NCBI GenBank assembly: GCA_003609755.1
Contig: AP017991.1
Span: forward strand, 1,152,001 to 1,216,000
Length of the DNA: 64,000 nt
Direction of reading: 5' to 3'
Origin: Planktothrix agardhii NIES-204
Lineage (GTDB): Bacteria > Cyanobacteriota > Cyanobacteriia > Cyanobacteriales > Microcoleaceae
In this document: positions 26,868 to 35,980 of the stretch, piece after piece
Position numbering within the stretch: the stretch's first letter is position 1
Layout: each line of letters starts with the position of its first letter
Program-made: the position numbers and the translations under genes
The notes under the pieces: generated by a model
What the model was told of the DNA's origin: nothing
The model's input: the letters and a program-made list of their open reading frames with translations, nothing else
The model's database searches: none

Positions 26868-27281
26868 AGTATTATTAATTGATCAATTAGGCTTAAAATT
26901 TTTTTAAGCTCAAACTTGTAACAAACATTTCATAGTATATGATAGTCCATAAACTAAAATATTTGTTAATTTGTATCAAAATATACTAAAATGGGTCAGC
27001 TTTTTTGAATCGGGCTTTGTTACCCGAATTGGGTTCGGTATGAATTTCGCCCTTGAAACAATTAGGAGTCCAAGGCTGATCCTTGAGGTGACTATCCCTA
27101 AAAAACCCGTTACCGTTCTTCTCCAATCAGAGGAATCCACCCGGTGGATTCCGATCGGGGAGAGTCGGAGATCAGGTCTTTGTTTCCACAGGGAAATCAA
27201 AATCAGCCCCATAAAAAAGGATGGCTAACCTAATCACTCCCGTGGCTGAACCCAGTATAGATTGATTCGAGGAGACACACT
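26868..27281. other. cphB upstream region
   Basis: About 410 bases between divergent trmD and cphB. An open frame at 26971-27228 exists on the plus strand, but starts with TTG, lacks a ribosome site and has no family look. The first third is AT-rich and holds an NtcA-like box at 26973-26986. The box is some 300 bases from cphB, so a long 5' leader is implied if it drives cphB. Confidence 0.5.
26973..26986 (+). promoter_or_regulatory. NtcA-type box GTA-N8-TAC upstream of cphB
   Basis: GTATCAAAATATAC matches the cyanobacterial nitrogen regulator NtcA consensus GTA-N8-TAC, with T before GTA and T after TAC. Chance matches are expected every few kb, so the placement beside a nitrogen-storage operon is the supporting argument. 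I see no ideal -10 box about 22 bases downstream. Confidence 0.45.
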
Positions 27282-28136
27282 ATGCAGCAGTTGACATCTC
27301 AAGCCCTTGAACAAATGATTCCCCAACAAACCAAAACCTCTATCATGATTATTGGTGGAGCCGAAGACAAAGTTCATGGACGTGAGATTCTGCAAACCTT
27401 TGTTCACCGGGCTGGTGCTTCCAACGCCCACCTTGCCATCATTCCCTCTGCCTCCCGCGAACCAGTGGTTCAGGGAGAGAGATATAAAAAAATCTTTGAG
27501 GAAATGGGGGCCACATCCATTGAAGTCTTTGATATTCGGGAACGCCATCATTGTGAAGATCCCAAGTGGCACGCCTTCTTAGAAACCTGTACCGGGGTAT
27601 TTATGACGGGGGGGGATCAATTGCGGCTTTATAGCTTATTAGCCGATACCCTGCTGATGGAAAAAATTAGAACCGGAGCCAGACAAGGGCGCATGGCCTT
27701 GGCTGGAACCAGTGCTGGAGCCGCCGTAATGGGCCACCAAATGATTGCCGGAGGCGGAAGTGGGGAATCTCCCAATCGCTCCCTGGTAGATATGGCAACG
27801 GGCTTAGATATTGTGCCAGAATTAGTTGTAGATCAACACTTCCATAACCGGAATCGCATGGCACGGTTAGTGAGTGCTGTCGCAGCCCACCCCGACAAAA
27901 TTGGCATTGGCATTGATGAGGATACCTGTGCCCTATTTGAAGCCCAAGGTTTACTGCGGGTCGTAGGAAAGGGATGTGTAACCATTGTGGATACCCACGA
28001 AATGTCCTATACCAATTTAGTGAATGCTGGAGCCACCGATCCCCTAAGTGTATTCAATTTGCGGGTACATATTCTATCCTATGGTGATCAGTATAACTTT
28101 CACTCCCGTCGTCCAAGTTCTGCTCCCAGTGTGTAA
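27282..28136 (+). CDS. cphB: Cyanophycinase
   Basis: 284 residues. A serine peptidase of the S51 (peptidase E-like) family that hydrolyses the multi-L-arginyl-poly-L-aspartate polymer cyanophycin to beta-Asp-Arg dipeptides. The nucleophile is Ser144 in LAGTSAGAAVMG, and the conserved VVDQHFHNRNRMARL carries His186. The glycine-rich start MIIGGAEDKVHGREIL and FMTGGDQLRLYSLL are family hallmarks. It directly precedes cphA in the same orientation with a 259-base gap, the standard cyanobacterial order. An NtcA-like box lies far upstream and another overlaps its stop codon. Confidence 0.97.
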   Translation: MQQLTSQALEQMIPQQTKTSIMIIGGAEDKVHGREILQTFVHRAGASNAHLAIIPSASREPVVQGERYKKIFEEMGATSIEVFDIRERHHCEDPKWHAFLETCTGVFMTGGDQLRLYSLLADTLLMEKIRTGARQGRMALAGTSAGAAVMGHQMIAGGGSGESPNRSLVDMATGLDIVPELVVDQHFHNRNRMARLVSAVAAHPDKIGIGIDEDTCALFEAQGLLRVVGKGCVTIVDTHEMSYTNLVNAGATDPLSVFNLRVHILSYGDQYNFHSRRPSSAPSV

Positions 28137-28146
28137 ATTGACATAC
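28133..28146 (+). promoter_or_regulatory. NtcA-type box GTA-N8-TAC between cphB and cphA
   Basis: GTAAATTGACATAC overlaps the cphB stop codon; the extended palindrome TGTA-N8-TACA is complete. It sits about 250 bases before the cphA ATG and could drive separate transcription of cphA under nitrogen limitation. A TAATTT hexamer near 28186 is further away than the usual 22-base spacing. Confidence 0.45.
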
Positions 28147-28395
28147 ATGATCGGTGAACTTGGCCAAATTCAAGGTTTTCCCCTCTAATTTGAAGATGGG
28201 AAACCCTGATTAGGGGTGATTGGGAATCGGCAAGTCTCGAAAAGAAAATCGGAAATCCCCAACTGCTCTGATCTAGCAAAGTTCAATAGTTCTGAAAAAC
28301 TGTTCACTGCAAACAGTTTACAAGTCACCTTAGCTAGAAATTTAATAAAGCGGACTATCATCCCGGCCCATTCGGAGCATTATACTCACACCAAT

Positions 28396-31101
28396 ATGAA
28401 AATTCTTAAAATACAAACCTTAAGAGGCCCTAACTACTGGAGTATCCGACGCCATCAACTGATTGTGATGCGTTTGGATTTAGAAGAATTAACGGAACGC
28501 TATAGCAGCGATATTCCAGGCTTCTATAACGGCTTAACTTCCGCTCTCCCGAGTTTAATTGAACATCACTGCTCACCGGGTGTCCGAGGGGGGTTCCTCA
28601 GTCGGGTAGAACGGGGAACTTTAATGGGACATATTATCGAACACATCGCCCTGGAACTCCAACAGTTGGCCGGAATGACCGTAGGATTTGGTCGCACCCG
28701 TGAAACCTCCAGTCCGGGGATTTTTCAGGTGGCGTTTGAATATGATAACGAACACGCTGGGCGTTATGCGGGCCGAGCCGCTGTCCGATTGTGCCAAAGT
28801 ATTGCGGATACGGGAACCTATCCCAGCGAAGAACTTGCCCAAGATATTGAAGATCTCAAAGAATTAAAAGCTCAAGCCTCCCTTGGCCCTAGCACAGAAA
28901 CCATTATTAAAGAAGCCGAAGCCCGGGATATTCCCTGGCAACAACTGAATGCTCGGTTTATGATTCAGTTTGGTTATGGATGTTATCAAAAACGGATTCA
29001 AGCCACCCTCAGTAACCAAACCGGAGTTTTAGCCGTAGAGTTGGCCTGTGATAAAGAAGGGACAAAACAAATTCTCCGAGATGCGGGGGTTCCGGTTCCC
29101 AGAGGAACGGTGATTCGCTATTTGGATGAACTCCAAGATGCCATTCATGAAGTCGGAGGCTATCCCATTGCCATTAAACCCCTCGATGGCAACCATGGAC
29201 GGGGGATTACCCTGGATATTACCAAATGGGAAACGGCGGTCATGGCCTACGAGGAAGCCAGTAATGCCTCTAAAACCCGCAGTGTGATTTTGGAACGCTT
29301 CTATACAGGTCGGGATCATCGGGTGTTAGTGGTGAATGGCAAAATGGTAGCCGTGGCGGAACGGGTTCCGGCCCATGTAGTCGGGGATGGCAAATTAACC
29401 ATTGAACAATTAATCGAAAAAACCAATCGTGATCCCCGTCGGGGCGATGGCCATGATAATGTCCTCACCCGAATTGTGGTGGATAAAACCGTGCTGTCCA
29501 TGATTGCGGAGAAAGGTCATACCCTAGAAAGCGTTATGCCCCCCGGAGAAATCTGTTTTCTGCGGGCTACGGCTAACTTAAGTACGGGAGGCAGTGCCAT
29601 TGACCGCACCGATGAAGTTCACCCGGATAATGTCTGGCTATTTGCTCGAATTGCTAAAATTATCGGTTTGGATATTGCCGGAATTGATGTGGTGACGCCC
29701 GATATTTCTAAACCTCTGCGGGAAGTCGATGGGGTGGTGGTGGAAGTGAATGCCGCCCCGGGTTTCCGAATGCACGTCGCCCCCAGTGAAGGCTTACCCA
29801 GAAATGTTGCAGGGGCGGTGATGGATATGTTGTTTCCCCCCTGTCAACCCAGTCGCGTCCCAATTTTAGCCGTCACCGGAACCAATGGTAAAACCACTAC
29901 TACCCGTTTGTTAGCTCACATCATCAAACAAACCGGGTTGGCGGTGGGTTATACCACTACCGACGGGATTTATATTGGGGAACATTTAGCCGAACCTGGG
30001 GACAATACCGGGCCCCAAAGCGCCCAACTGATTCTGCGTGATCCGATGGTAGAAGTTGCTGTCCTTGAATGTGCCCGGGGTGGCATTCTGCGGGCGGGGC
30101 TAGGGTTCGATACCTGTGATGTCGGTGTGGTCTTGAATGTGTCGGCGGATCATTTGGGCTTGGGGGATATTGATACCCCGGAACAAATGGCGAAGGTGAA
30201 AAGTGTTGTGGCTGAAGTAGTGATGCCGAAAGGCTATGCGGTGTTGAACGCTGATGATCCGTTGGTGGTACAAATGGCCGAACGGGTAAAGGCTCAAATC
30301 GCCTATTTCACCATGAATCCTGATAATGAAATTGTGTTGAAACACACGGAATCCGGGGGATTGGCAGCCGTCTATGAAAATGGCTATCTGTCTATTTTAA
30401 AAGGAGATTGGACGCTACGGATTGAACAGGCGGTGAATGTTCCGATCACGATGAATGGTCGCGCTCCGTTTATGATTGCTAATGCTTTGGCCGCTTGTTT
30501 GGCCGCCTTTGCCCAAGGGGTAAAAATAGAGCATATTCGGGCGGGTTTGTCAACCTTTATCGCCTCGACTTCCCAAACCCCCGGACGGATGAATTTATTT
30601 AATATGGGGAATTATCACGCCCTGATTGATTATGCCCATAACCCGGCAAGTTACATAGCGTTAGGGGCGTTTGTGAAAAATTGGCCTGGGCATCGGATTG
30701 GGGTAATTGGTGGCCCTGGCGATCGCCGGGATGAAGATTTTGTCACCTTGGGTCAATTGGCTGCGGATATCTTTGATGAGATTATTGTCAAGGAGGATGA
30801 TGATACCCGGGGCCGAGAACTGGGTTCGGCAGCTCAGTTAATCAGCCAGGGGATTCAGCAAGTTTTAGGCACTATTCCTGGCCGTCAGGTACGTTATGAA
30901 ACAATTCTTAATGAAACCCAAGCGGTGAATACGGCTTTGGATCGGGCTGGGGCGGGATCGTTAGTAGTGATTCTACCCGAAAGTGTGAATCGCGCGATTA
31001 AATTAATTGAGGTTCGTAACCCCATTCAGGAGTCTATTGACAATTCCCATTCTCCGAGTCTTAATTCCTCAACGGTGATCCAATCTTCGATCACACTGTA
31101 G
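28396..31101 (+). CDS. cphA: Cyanophycin synthetase
   Basis: 901 residues from the ATG at 28396 (MKILKIQTLRGPNYWSIRRH), the family start; an in-frame GTG at 28216 would add 60 unrelated residues. It polymerises Asp and Arg non-ribosomally into cyanophycin, with ATP. Domain order: N domain (1-~160, GLTSALPSLIEHHCSPGVRGGF), ATP-grasp (~210-480, GGYPIAIKPLDGNHGRGITL, VVEVNAAPGFRMH) and a Mur ligase-like domain with P-loop TGTNGKTTTTR at about 494-504 and DYAHNPASY near 750. Oddly, the stop codon TAG is supplied by the first bases of a GTAGGGGCGGG repeat, so the C-terminal tail (SIDNSHSPSLNSSTVIQSSI...) may be shaped by repeat insertion. Confidence 0.97.
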   Translation: MKILKIQTLRGPNYWSIRRHQLIVMRLDLEELTERYSSDIPGFYNGLTSALPSLIEHHCSPGVRGGFLSRVERGTLMGHIIEHIALELQQLAGMTVGFGRTRETSSPGIFQVAFEYDNEHAGRYAGRAAVRLCQSIADTGTYPSEELAQDIEDLKELKAQASLGPSTETIIKEAEARDIPWQQLNARFMIQFGYGCYQKRIQATLSNQTGVLAVELACDKEGTKQILRDAGVPVPRGTVIRYLDELQDAIHEVGGYPIAIKPLDGNHGRGITLDITKWETAVMAYEEASNASKTRSVILERFYTGRDHRVLVVNGKMVAVAERVPAHVVGDGKLTIEQLIEKTNRDPRRGDGHDNVLTRIVVDKTVLSMIAEKGHTLESVMPPGEICFLRATANLSTGGSAIDRTDEVHPDNVWLFARIAKIIGLDIAGIDVVTPDISKPLREVDGVVVEVNAAPGFRMHVAPSEGLPRNVAGAVMDMLFPPCQPSRVPILAVTGTNGKTTTTRLLAHIIKQTGLAVGYTTTDGIYIGEHLAEPGDNTGPQSAQLILRDPMVEVAVLECARGGILRAGLGFDTCDVGVVLNVSADHLGLGDIDTPEQMAKVKSVVAEVVMPKGYAVLNADDPLVVQMAERVKAQIAYFTMNPDNEIVLKHTESGGLAAVYENGYLSILKGDWTLRIEQAVNVPITMNGRAPFMIANALAACLAAFAQGVKIEHIRAGLSTFIASTSQTPGRMNLFNMGNYHALIDYAHNPASYIALGAFVKNWPGHRIGVIGGPGDRRDEDFVTLGQLAADIFDEIIVKEDDDTRGRELGSAAQLISQGIQQVLGTIPGRQVRYETILNETQAVNTALDRAGAGSLVVILPESVNRAIKLIEVRNPIQESIDNSHSPSLNSSTVIQSSITL

Positions 31102-31156
31102 GGGCGGGTTCGAGTTAACCTTTGCTACCCACAAACAACCTCCCAAAACCCGCCCA
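31098..31156. repeat. GGGCGGGTT palindromic repeat, copy 2 (supplies cphA stop)
   Basis: GTAGGGGCGGGTTCG begins inside the cphA terminal codons and its TAG is the cphA stop; AAAACCCGCCC closes the palindrome near 31155. Confidence 0.75.
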
Positions 31157-31195
31157 GACATCACCCCAAATTAACGATTAATTCAATATTATTCT

Positions 31196-31262
31196 GGGGT
31201 TGGGCGGGTTTATAATGATTAGTTGTTGGAAACAGATATTAGTACGGAACCCGCCCCTACGG
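31196..31262. repeat. GGGCGGGTT palindromic repeat, copy 3
   Basis: GGTTGGGCGGGTTT at 31198 pairs with GAACCCGCCCCTAC near 31247-31260. It is inverted relative to copy 2, giving two palindromes back to back between convergent cphA and tatA. Confidence 0.75.
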
Positions 31263-31274
31263 GGTTTGAAGAAA

Positions 31275-31469
31275 TTAGGACTTGTGGGAATTCTGTTCCG
31301 TCTCAGAGGAGACTGAATCAGAAATATCTGGGGGGGTAGAGAATCCATCTTTAAACCCCTTAAGACTTTGGCCCAAACTTTTCCCAATTTCAGGAATTTT
31401 TTTAGGGCCAAAAATTAACAGCGCCACCACTAAAATAATTGCAATTTCTGGCCAACCTAAACCAAACAT
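31275..31469 (-). CDS. tatA: Sec-independent translocase subunit TatA/E
   Basis: 64 residues. MFGLGWPEIAIILVVALLIF is the single transmembrane helix, followed by the hinge FGPKKIPEIGKSLGQSLKGF, an amphipathic helix, and a short acidic/polar tail. This is the classic TatA/TatE layout for proton-driven export of folded proteins at thylakoid and plasma membranes. No tatC is adjacent, which is usual in cyanobacteria. Starts at ATG 31469. The region upstream holds a MITE-like element that may influence its promoter. Confidence 0.95.
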   Translation of the reverse strand: MFGLGWPEIAIILVVALLIFGPKKIPEIGKSLGQSLKGFKDGFSTPPDISDSVSSETEQNSHKS

Positions 31470-31518
31470 AATCTTTAGCTGCCTTTATAAAGGGATAAGT
31501 CAACCTTCATACTAAACT

Positions 31519-31692
31519 GATATAGCAATCCTATTTGAGTTGTGTTTAAAATCCCTGATCAAAAGGGAACACCGGAACAGCCCCCCCAAACCCCCCGTGC
31601 ACGAGGGGCTAGGGGGGGAGGGATCTGGGGTAATACTTCTGGCCGTTTCATATCAGTATTGAAATGTTACAACCTATTTAGGATTGCTATAT
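31519..31692. mobile_element. MITE-like element, copy 3 (inverted)
   Basis: About 174 bases with ends ATATAGCAATCCTATTTGAG and CCTATTTAGGATTGCTATAT, that is, the same element as at 5205-5513 in opposite orientation. It contains the block GGCCAGAAGTATTACCCCAG on the complement and one GTGCAC palindrome. It separates divergent tatA and pcyA. Confidence 0.78.
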
Positions 31693-31728
31693 TCTATGAT
31701 ATGAGTCTGAAACGTTTAAAATCCTACA

Positions 31729-32469
31729 ATGGTTAACACCTCCTTCCCCTCGATTCGAGAACAACAGCACTCTCTCATCCGCCAACTCGCCAACCAAATT
31801 CAGGTTAGTTGGAGCCAATATCTCGATTTGGAACCCTACCATTTACCAGAAGATTTAGGATATGTGGAGGGACGCTTAGAAGGGGAAAAACTGATCATTG
31901 AAAATAAGTGTTATCAAACCCAACACTTTCGGAAACTCCATTTGGAATTGGCTAAAGTTGGCCAAAATCTGGATATTCTCCATTGCGTGATGTTTCCGAG
32001 GGTGGAATATGATATCCCCATGTTTGGGGCTGATTTAGTCGGGGGACGGGGCCAAATTAGTGCGGCTATTGTGGATTTATCCCCTACCCATTTAGACCGT
32101 AGTTTACCGTTACCCTATCAACAGCAATTACAACCCCAACCGCAACAACAGTTTTCCCAACCCCGTGAAATTCCCACTTGGGGGGATATTTTTTCGGAAT
32201 TTTGTTTATTTATTCGACCGACAACACCGGAAGAAGAAACTAAATTTTTGCAAATTGTGACGCAATATTTGAAAGTTCATTGTGAATATGCGATCGCTCA
32301 AAACCCGATTTCTGAGGAACAAAAATCGGAAATTATTGCAGGTCAACAACGGTATTGTACTCAACAACAACAAAATGATAAAACCCGCCGTGTCTTAGAA
32401 AAAGCCTTTGGTGAAGAATGGGCTAATAACTATATGACAACGGTTTTATTTGATCTGGCTCCCAGCTAA
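31729..32469 (+). CDS. pcyA: Phycocyanobilin:ferredoxin oxidoreductase
   Basis: 246 residues. It reduces biliverdin IX-alpha by four electrons from ferredoxin to phycocyanobilin, the phycobilisome chromophore. The conserved path is intact: [20 protein letters not shown] (33-52), [18 protein letters not shown] with Glu73, ILHCVMFPR with His85 and [15 protein letters not shown] with Asp102. These are offset by three from the well-known Glu76/His88/Asp105 of the Synechocystis enzyme. The Gln-rich insert (about residues 128-142) is a lineage feature. It stands alone, flanked upstream by a MITE copy and downstream by a convergent hypothetical gene. Confidence 0.97.
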   Translation: MVNTSFPSIREQQHSLIRQLANQIQVSWSQYLDLEPYHLPEDLGYVEGRLEGEKLIIENKCYQTQHFRKLHLELAKVGQNLDILHCVMFPRVEYDIPMFGADLVGGRGQISAAIVDLSPTHLDRSLPLPYQQQLQPQPQQQFSQPREIPTWGDIFSEFCLFIRPTTPEEETKFLQIVTQYLKVHCEYAIAQNPISEEQKSEIIAGQQRYCTQQQQNDKTRRVLEKAFGEEWANNYMTTVLFDLAPS

Positions 32470-32470
32470 C

Positions 32471-33340
32471 TTAAGTTAATTTAGTAGATTCTGATTTACT
32501 GCTTTTTTTGCGTTGAGTTTTCCCTTGAGTTTTGGCTTGGGTTGTTTCTTCATGATGAGTTTCATGGGGTGGTGATTTCATCCCCGCAGGTCGAGTTGTA
32601 CGGAAGGTAACATTGACTCCTTCATTCGATTGTTCTAATACCAATAAAGGCGTTGGTTTGGCTTTTTGATCCCATTCAATATGAACAATTCGTCCTTGAA
32701 TAGTGGGTTGCCAATTATCATGTTCATCACTGGCGCTTAAATAGGTTTCTAAACAATCAATAATTTCATTAATTGTAGTTGATGTTGATTGAGTGGGTAA
32801 TTTCATCAGTCGTACTTGAATCCGAAATAACACCCGTTTTTTAGAGTCTCCAGCAATACCCGTTTCATATTCTACATCAAAGATAGAATCGACTTGACGG
32901 GCTGTTCCTGCGGTGCTTTGTTCTCCAACAGCCGTTTGAGTTGGGCGGAGGGCGATGGAAATTTGTTGTTTAACTTTCATCTTAATTTGAACAATAATGG
33001 CATAGTGGAAAACATCCTCCGCCATCCGCATTCTCAAATAATCTAAGTTAAATTCCCGTGAGTGAATTAAATCCGGGTTTTTCTCCATTTTGGCAACCGT
33101 ATCGACTGCCAATTTATATTTTTTCTGTAGCTCTTTATTTCTAAATATTTCTGTGTTTACCTGTTTAGTTAAAACCTTAGTTTTTATTTTGAAAAAAACT
33201 ATACTTCCTAATAGTAAAATAAACAAAATACCCGTCGCCCCCATCCAGATTAGATCCGTACTCATTTGGGGACTTTTAGCAGGAGGTTTTGGGGGCTTTG
33301 CTGCCAGCAAAGGCTGAACTAGGATAATTTGATTAGACAT
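32471..33340 (-). CDS. Membrane-anchored hypothetical protein, 289 aa
   Basis: One transmembrane segment (about 31-50, IWMGATGILFILLLGSIVFF) after a Pro/Lys-rich N-terminus; no clear signal cleavage site. It is followed by a charged coiled-coil-like stretch (NKELQKKYKLAVDTVAKMEK) and a soluble domain (about 95-250, with HYAIIVQIKMKVKQQISIAL and GRIVHIEWDQKAKPTPLLVL). The C-terminus is a basic low-complexity tail (HETHHEETTQAKTQGKTQRK). I do not recognise the family; it looks like a conserved cyanobacterial protein. ATG at 33340. It ends one base after pcyA in the convergent direction. Confidence 0.68.
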   Translation of the reverse strand: MSNQIILVQPLLAAKPPKPPAKSPQMSTDLIWMGATGILFILLLGSIVFFKIKTKVLTKQVNTEIFRNKELQKKYKLAVDTVAKMEKNPDLIHSREFNLDYLRMRMAEDVFHYAIIVQIKMKVKQQISIALRPTQTAVGEQSTAGTARQVDSIFDVEYETGIAGDSKKRVLFRIQVRLMKLPTQSTSTTINEIIDCLETYLSASDEHDNWQPTIQGRIVHIEWDQKAKPTPLLVLEQSNEGVNVTFRTTRPAGMKSPPHETHHEETTQAKTQGKTQRKKSSKSESTKLT

Positions 33341-33811
33341 AAGTTATAATCACTTAATTTTTAGAATTTGCGATAAAACCGTTGCAACCGATCCAGAATA
33401 GGTTAAAATGAAAATGGCATGGATAGTAAATCTTTAGTTGTCCAACGATCAGATTAAATTTATTTTAATGGCTTGTTTTTGATCCCTTAATTTCAGGTAA
33501 TTCATAAATTCCATACCTGTACTGTTTGATCAAATTTCAGGCTATTAAGAAAAACAAAAATACACCTCTGGTCTTGCCATGATAAATCTATTTAACTCTA
33601 AGTTATCAAAAATTCTGTTACATTGTCTAGGATTTAGAAAAAAAATCAGCAAACAGTTCAGGTCAGTTCAATTACTATGATTACACTGATTCTGTCCTAA
33701 ATAGGAAAATCGACAGTTTCCCCTCTACCGCCCCACCCTGGTTGATCTTTAATACTCTACTGCTATTCTAGCCAAGAGTGTTTCCTGTTCCCTTAATTTT
33801 ACTGTTGCGTT
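33341..33811. other. 471-base intergenic region before dnaX
   Basis: AT-rich, between divergent genes. I see no repeat family member, RNA gene, or supportable ORF. It presumably holds promoters for dnaX and the membrane protein. Confidence 0.45.
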
Positions 33812-35800
33812 GTGAGTTACGAACCCCTACACCACAAATACCGTCCCCAAACCTTTGCCCATTTGGTCGGACAAGAGGCGATCGCAACTACCCTCACGAA
33901 TGCGATCGAATCTCAACGCATCGCCCCAGCTTACCTATTTACTGGGCCGAGGGGAACGGGAAAAACCTCCAGTGCGAGAATTTTGGCCAAATCGCTGAAT
34001 TGTTTGGCCAATTCCACTCCAACGGCCGCACCTTGCGGGGTTTGTGAGGTTTGCAAAGGGATTACTAATGGATCAACTTTAGATGTAATTGAAATTGATG
34101 CGGCTAGTAATACCGGGGTTGATAATATTAGGGAATTAATTGAGCGATCGCAATTTGCTCCGGTTCAATGTCGTTATAAAGTATATGTTATAGATGAATG
34201 TCATATGTTAAGTACGGCAGCATTTAACGCCCTATTAAAAACCTTAGAAGAACCTCCAGATCGAGTTGTATTTGTATTAGCAACAACTGACCCACAACGG
34301 GTTTTACCTACTATTATTTCCCGGTGTCAACGGTTTGATTTTCGACGAATCCCCCTAGATTCCATGATCAAACATTTAAAATATATTGCCCAACAAGAAG
34401 CTATTAATATTGCTGATGATGCGGTTTTTATGGTGGCTCAAATTGCTCAGGGGGGGTTAAGGGATGCTGAAAGTTTATTGGATCAACTTAGTTTATTATC
34501 CGGTGAAATTACGGTTGAAAAAGTCTGGGATTTAGTCGGGGCGGTTCCTGAACGGGACTTAATCAGTTTATTAGAAGCGATTGATTCTGGGGATACGGCT
34601 ATTATTTTAGACTGTATTCGTAACTTATTAAACCGAGGACGGGAACCTTTAATTGTCCTGCAAAATTTAGCCGGATTTTATCGAGATTTATTAATTGCTA
34701 AAACCGCATCAACCCGTTCTGATTTAGTCGCACTGACTCAACCGACTTGGGAACAACTTTGTCAATTTTCCCACCGTTGGGATAGTACAATTATATTAGC
34801 AGGTCAGAAACATTTACGCGAAAGTGAAGTTCAAATCAAAAATTCAACTCAACCGCGTTTATGGTTAGAAATTATCTTATTAGGTTTACTTCCATCGGCG
34901 TTACAAAAATCTGTTATAACTCAAACGGTTACTGTTACCCAAACTCCTCAAAAAACCGTCCAAAACCAATCGGAAACCGTTCCATTTGTACAACGTTCAG
35001 AACCTTCAAACCCGTCACAAAACCCAGTTAATTCTCCCGTTTTTCAACCTACATACACCCCCGAACCTCAACCGCAAGTTAAAGCAGAAATTCCCGCACC
35101 ACCCGCAGAACCGCCTATTGTTACTAATGCTAATTTAGATCAAATTTGGCAACAGGTATTAGATTATATTCAACCCAATGGAACAAAAGCTTTCTTTCGG
35201 CAACAAGGACATTTAATCCAGTGTAATTCTGATATTGCATATATTAAAATGAATTCTGAACCTGTACTAAAAATGGCTAAAGAGAGAATATCGAATTTAG
35301 AAAAAGCATTTCAACAGGTTTTCGGTCATCCTATTAAAATTAATTTTGATAGTAGAGGCGGAAATTCTGTTAATCAAGTTCAAGAAGTTACTCCCCCATC
35401 TCCATCCTATACTCCTGTTAATAATTCTAGGGTTTATTCCCCAGAAGTTGTACAACCTCCTGTAATTAATACTCAAGAACAACAACAAATTTCTGAATCT
35501 CCCAATCAGGATATTAACAAACAGAATCAAATTGAAACGATTAACAATCATTCATTTAAACCAATTGAAAAAGTAGAAACAGTTGAATTAACACCGGAAC
35601 AAGCAGATACTCAAGCAGTAGCGATCGCATCTCAAAAATTAGTTGATTTTTTTCAAGGAAAAATGATTGAATTAGAAGAAAAACCCACATCTAAAACCGC
35701 TACTTTATTAGACAAAAAAGCTGATGCTATTGAAATTAATGAAAATGAAAACTTTATAGAAATTGATGATCTGGATGAAGAAAATGATGATGATTTTTGA
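33812..35800 (+). CDS. dnaX: DNA polymerase III subunit gamma/tau (no intein)
   Basis: 662 residues from a GTG (MSYEPLHHKYRPQTFAHLVG). Clamp-loader ATPase with Walker A GPRGTGKT at 45-52, zinc-binding Cys64/Cys75/Cys78/Cys81, Walker B VIDECHML and SRC motif IISRCQRFDFRRI. The tau-like C-terminal half (about 370-660) is Pro/Gln/Asn-rich with a folded patch (NLDQIWQQVLDYIQPNGTKA) and ends in a very acidic tail. Some cyanobacterial dnaX genes carry an intein, split or not, in the ATPase domain; here the motif spacing shows none. The start lacks a strong ribosome site, so a slightly different start is possible. Confidence 0.95.
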   Translation: MSYEPLHHKYRPQTFAHLVGQEAIATTLTNAIESQRIAPAYLFTGPRGTGKTSSARILAKSLNCLANSTPTAAPCGVCEVCKGITNGSTLDVIEIDAASNTGVDNIRELIERSQFAPVQCRYKVYVIDECHMLSTAAFNALLKTLEEPPDRVVFVLATTDPQRVLPTIISRCQRFDFRRIPLDSMIKHLKYIAQQEAINIADDAVFMVAQIAQGGLRDAESLLDQLSLLSGEITVEKVWDLVGAVPERDLISLLEAIDSGDTAIILDCIRNLLNRGREPLIVLQNLAGFYRDLLIAKTASTRSDLVALTQPTWEQLCQFSHRWDSTIILAGQKHLRESEVQIKNSTQPRLWLEIILLGLLPSALQKSVITQTVTVTQTPQKTVQNQSETVPFVQRSEPSNPSQNPVNSPVFQPTYTPEPQPQVKAEIPAPPAEPPIVTNANLDQIWQQVLDYIQPNGTKAFFRQQGHLIQCNSDIAYIKMNSEPVLKMAKERISNLEKAFQQVFGHPIKINFDSRGGNSVNQVQEVTPPSPSYTPVNNSRVYSPEVVQPPVINTQEQQQISESPNQDINKQNQIETINNHSFKPIEKVETVELTPEQADTQAVAIASQKLVDFFQGKMIELEEKPTSKTATLLDKKADAIEINENENFIEIDDLDEENDDDF

Positions 35801-35832
35801 TCTAGCAGGGAACAGGTACTCGGTTTTTACCC

Positions 35833-35892
35833 GTAGGGGCGGGTTCTGTAATAAATTATGATACTTACAGATAACTTTAATAAACCCGCCCT
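35833..35892. repeat. GGGCGGGTT palindromic repeat, copy 4
   Basis: GTAGGGGCGGGTTC at 35833 and AAACCCGCCC ending near 35891, in the gap between convergent dnaX and glyQ. A further hairpin GCGAGCGAGGACGCTCGC follows at about 35941. Confidence 0.75.
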
Positions 35893-35939
35893 CTTTCTCT
35901 TTCTGTAGCAAACATTTAGGGATTTCTTCTAATTATTCC

Positions 35940-35964
35940 AGCGAGCGAGGACGCTCGCACTACA
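35940..35964. repeat. GCGAG...CTCGC hairpin repeat
   Basis: GCGAGCGAGGACGCTCGC followed by ACTACAAG is a short stem-loop just beyond the glyQ stop, probably a terminator or interspersed repeat. Confidence 0.5.
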
Positions 35965-35980
35965 AGAAAAACCAACTCAT

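Noticed and set aside
26971-27228. Plus-strand 85-codon frame upstream of cphB
   Set aside because: TTG start, no ribosome site, composition unlike neighbours, and it overlaps a candidate regulatory region.
28216-28395. N-terminal extension of cphA from a GTG
   Set aside because: CphA proteins begin with MKILKIQTLRGPNYWS; the added 60 residues show no family similarity and overlap a likely leader.
33812-35800. Possible DnaX intein, as found in some cyanobacteria
   Set aside because: Walker A, Cys cluster, Walker B and SRC motifs follow at normal spacing with no inserted splicing domain.
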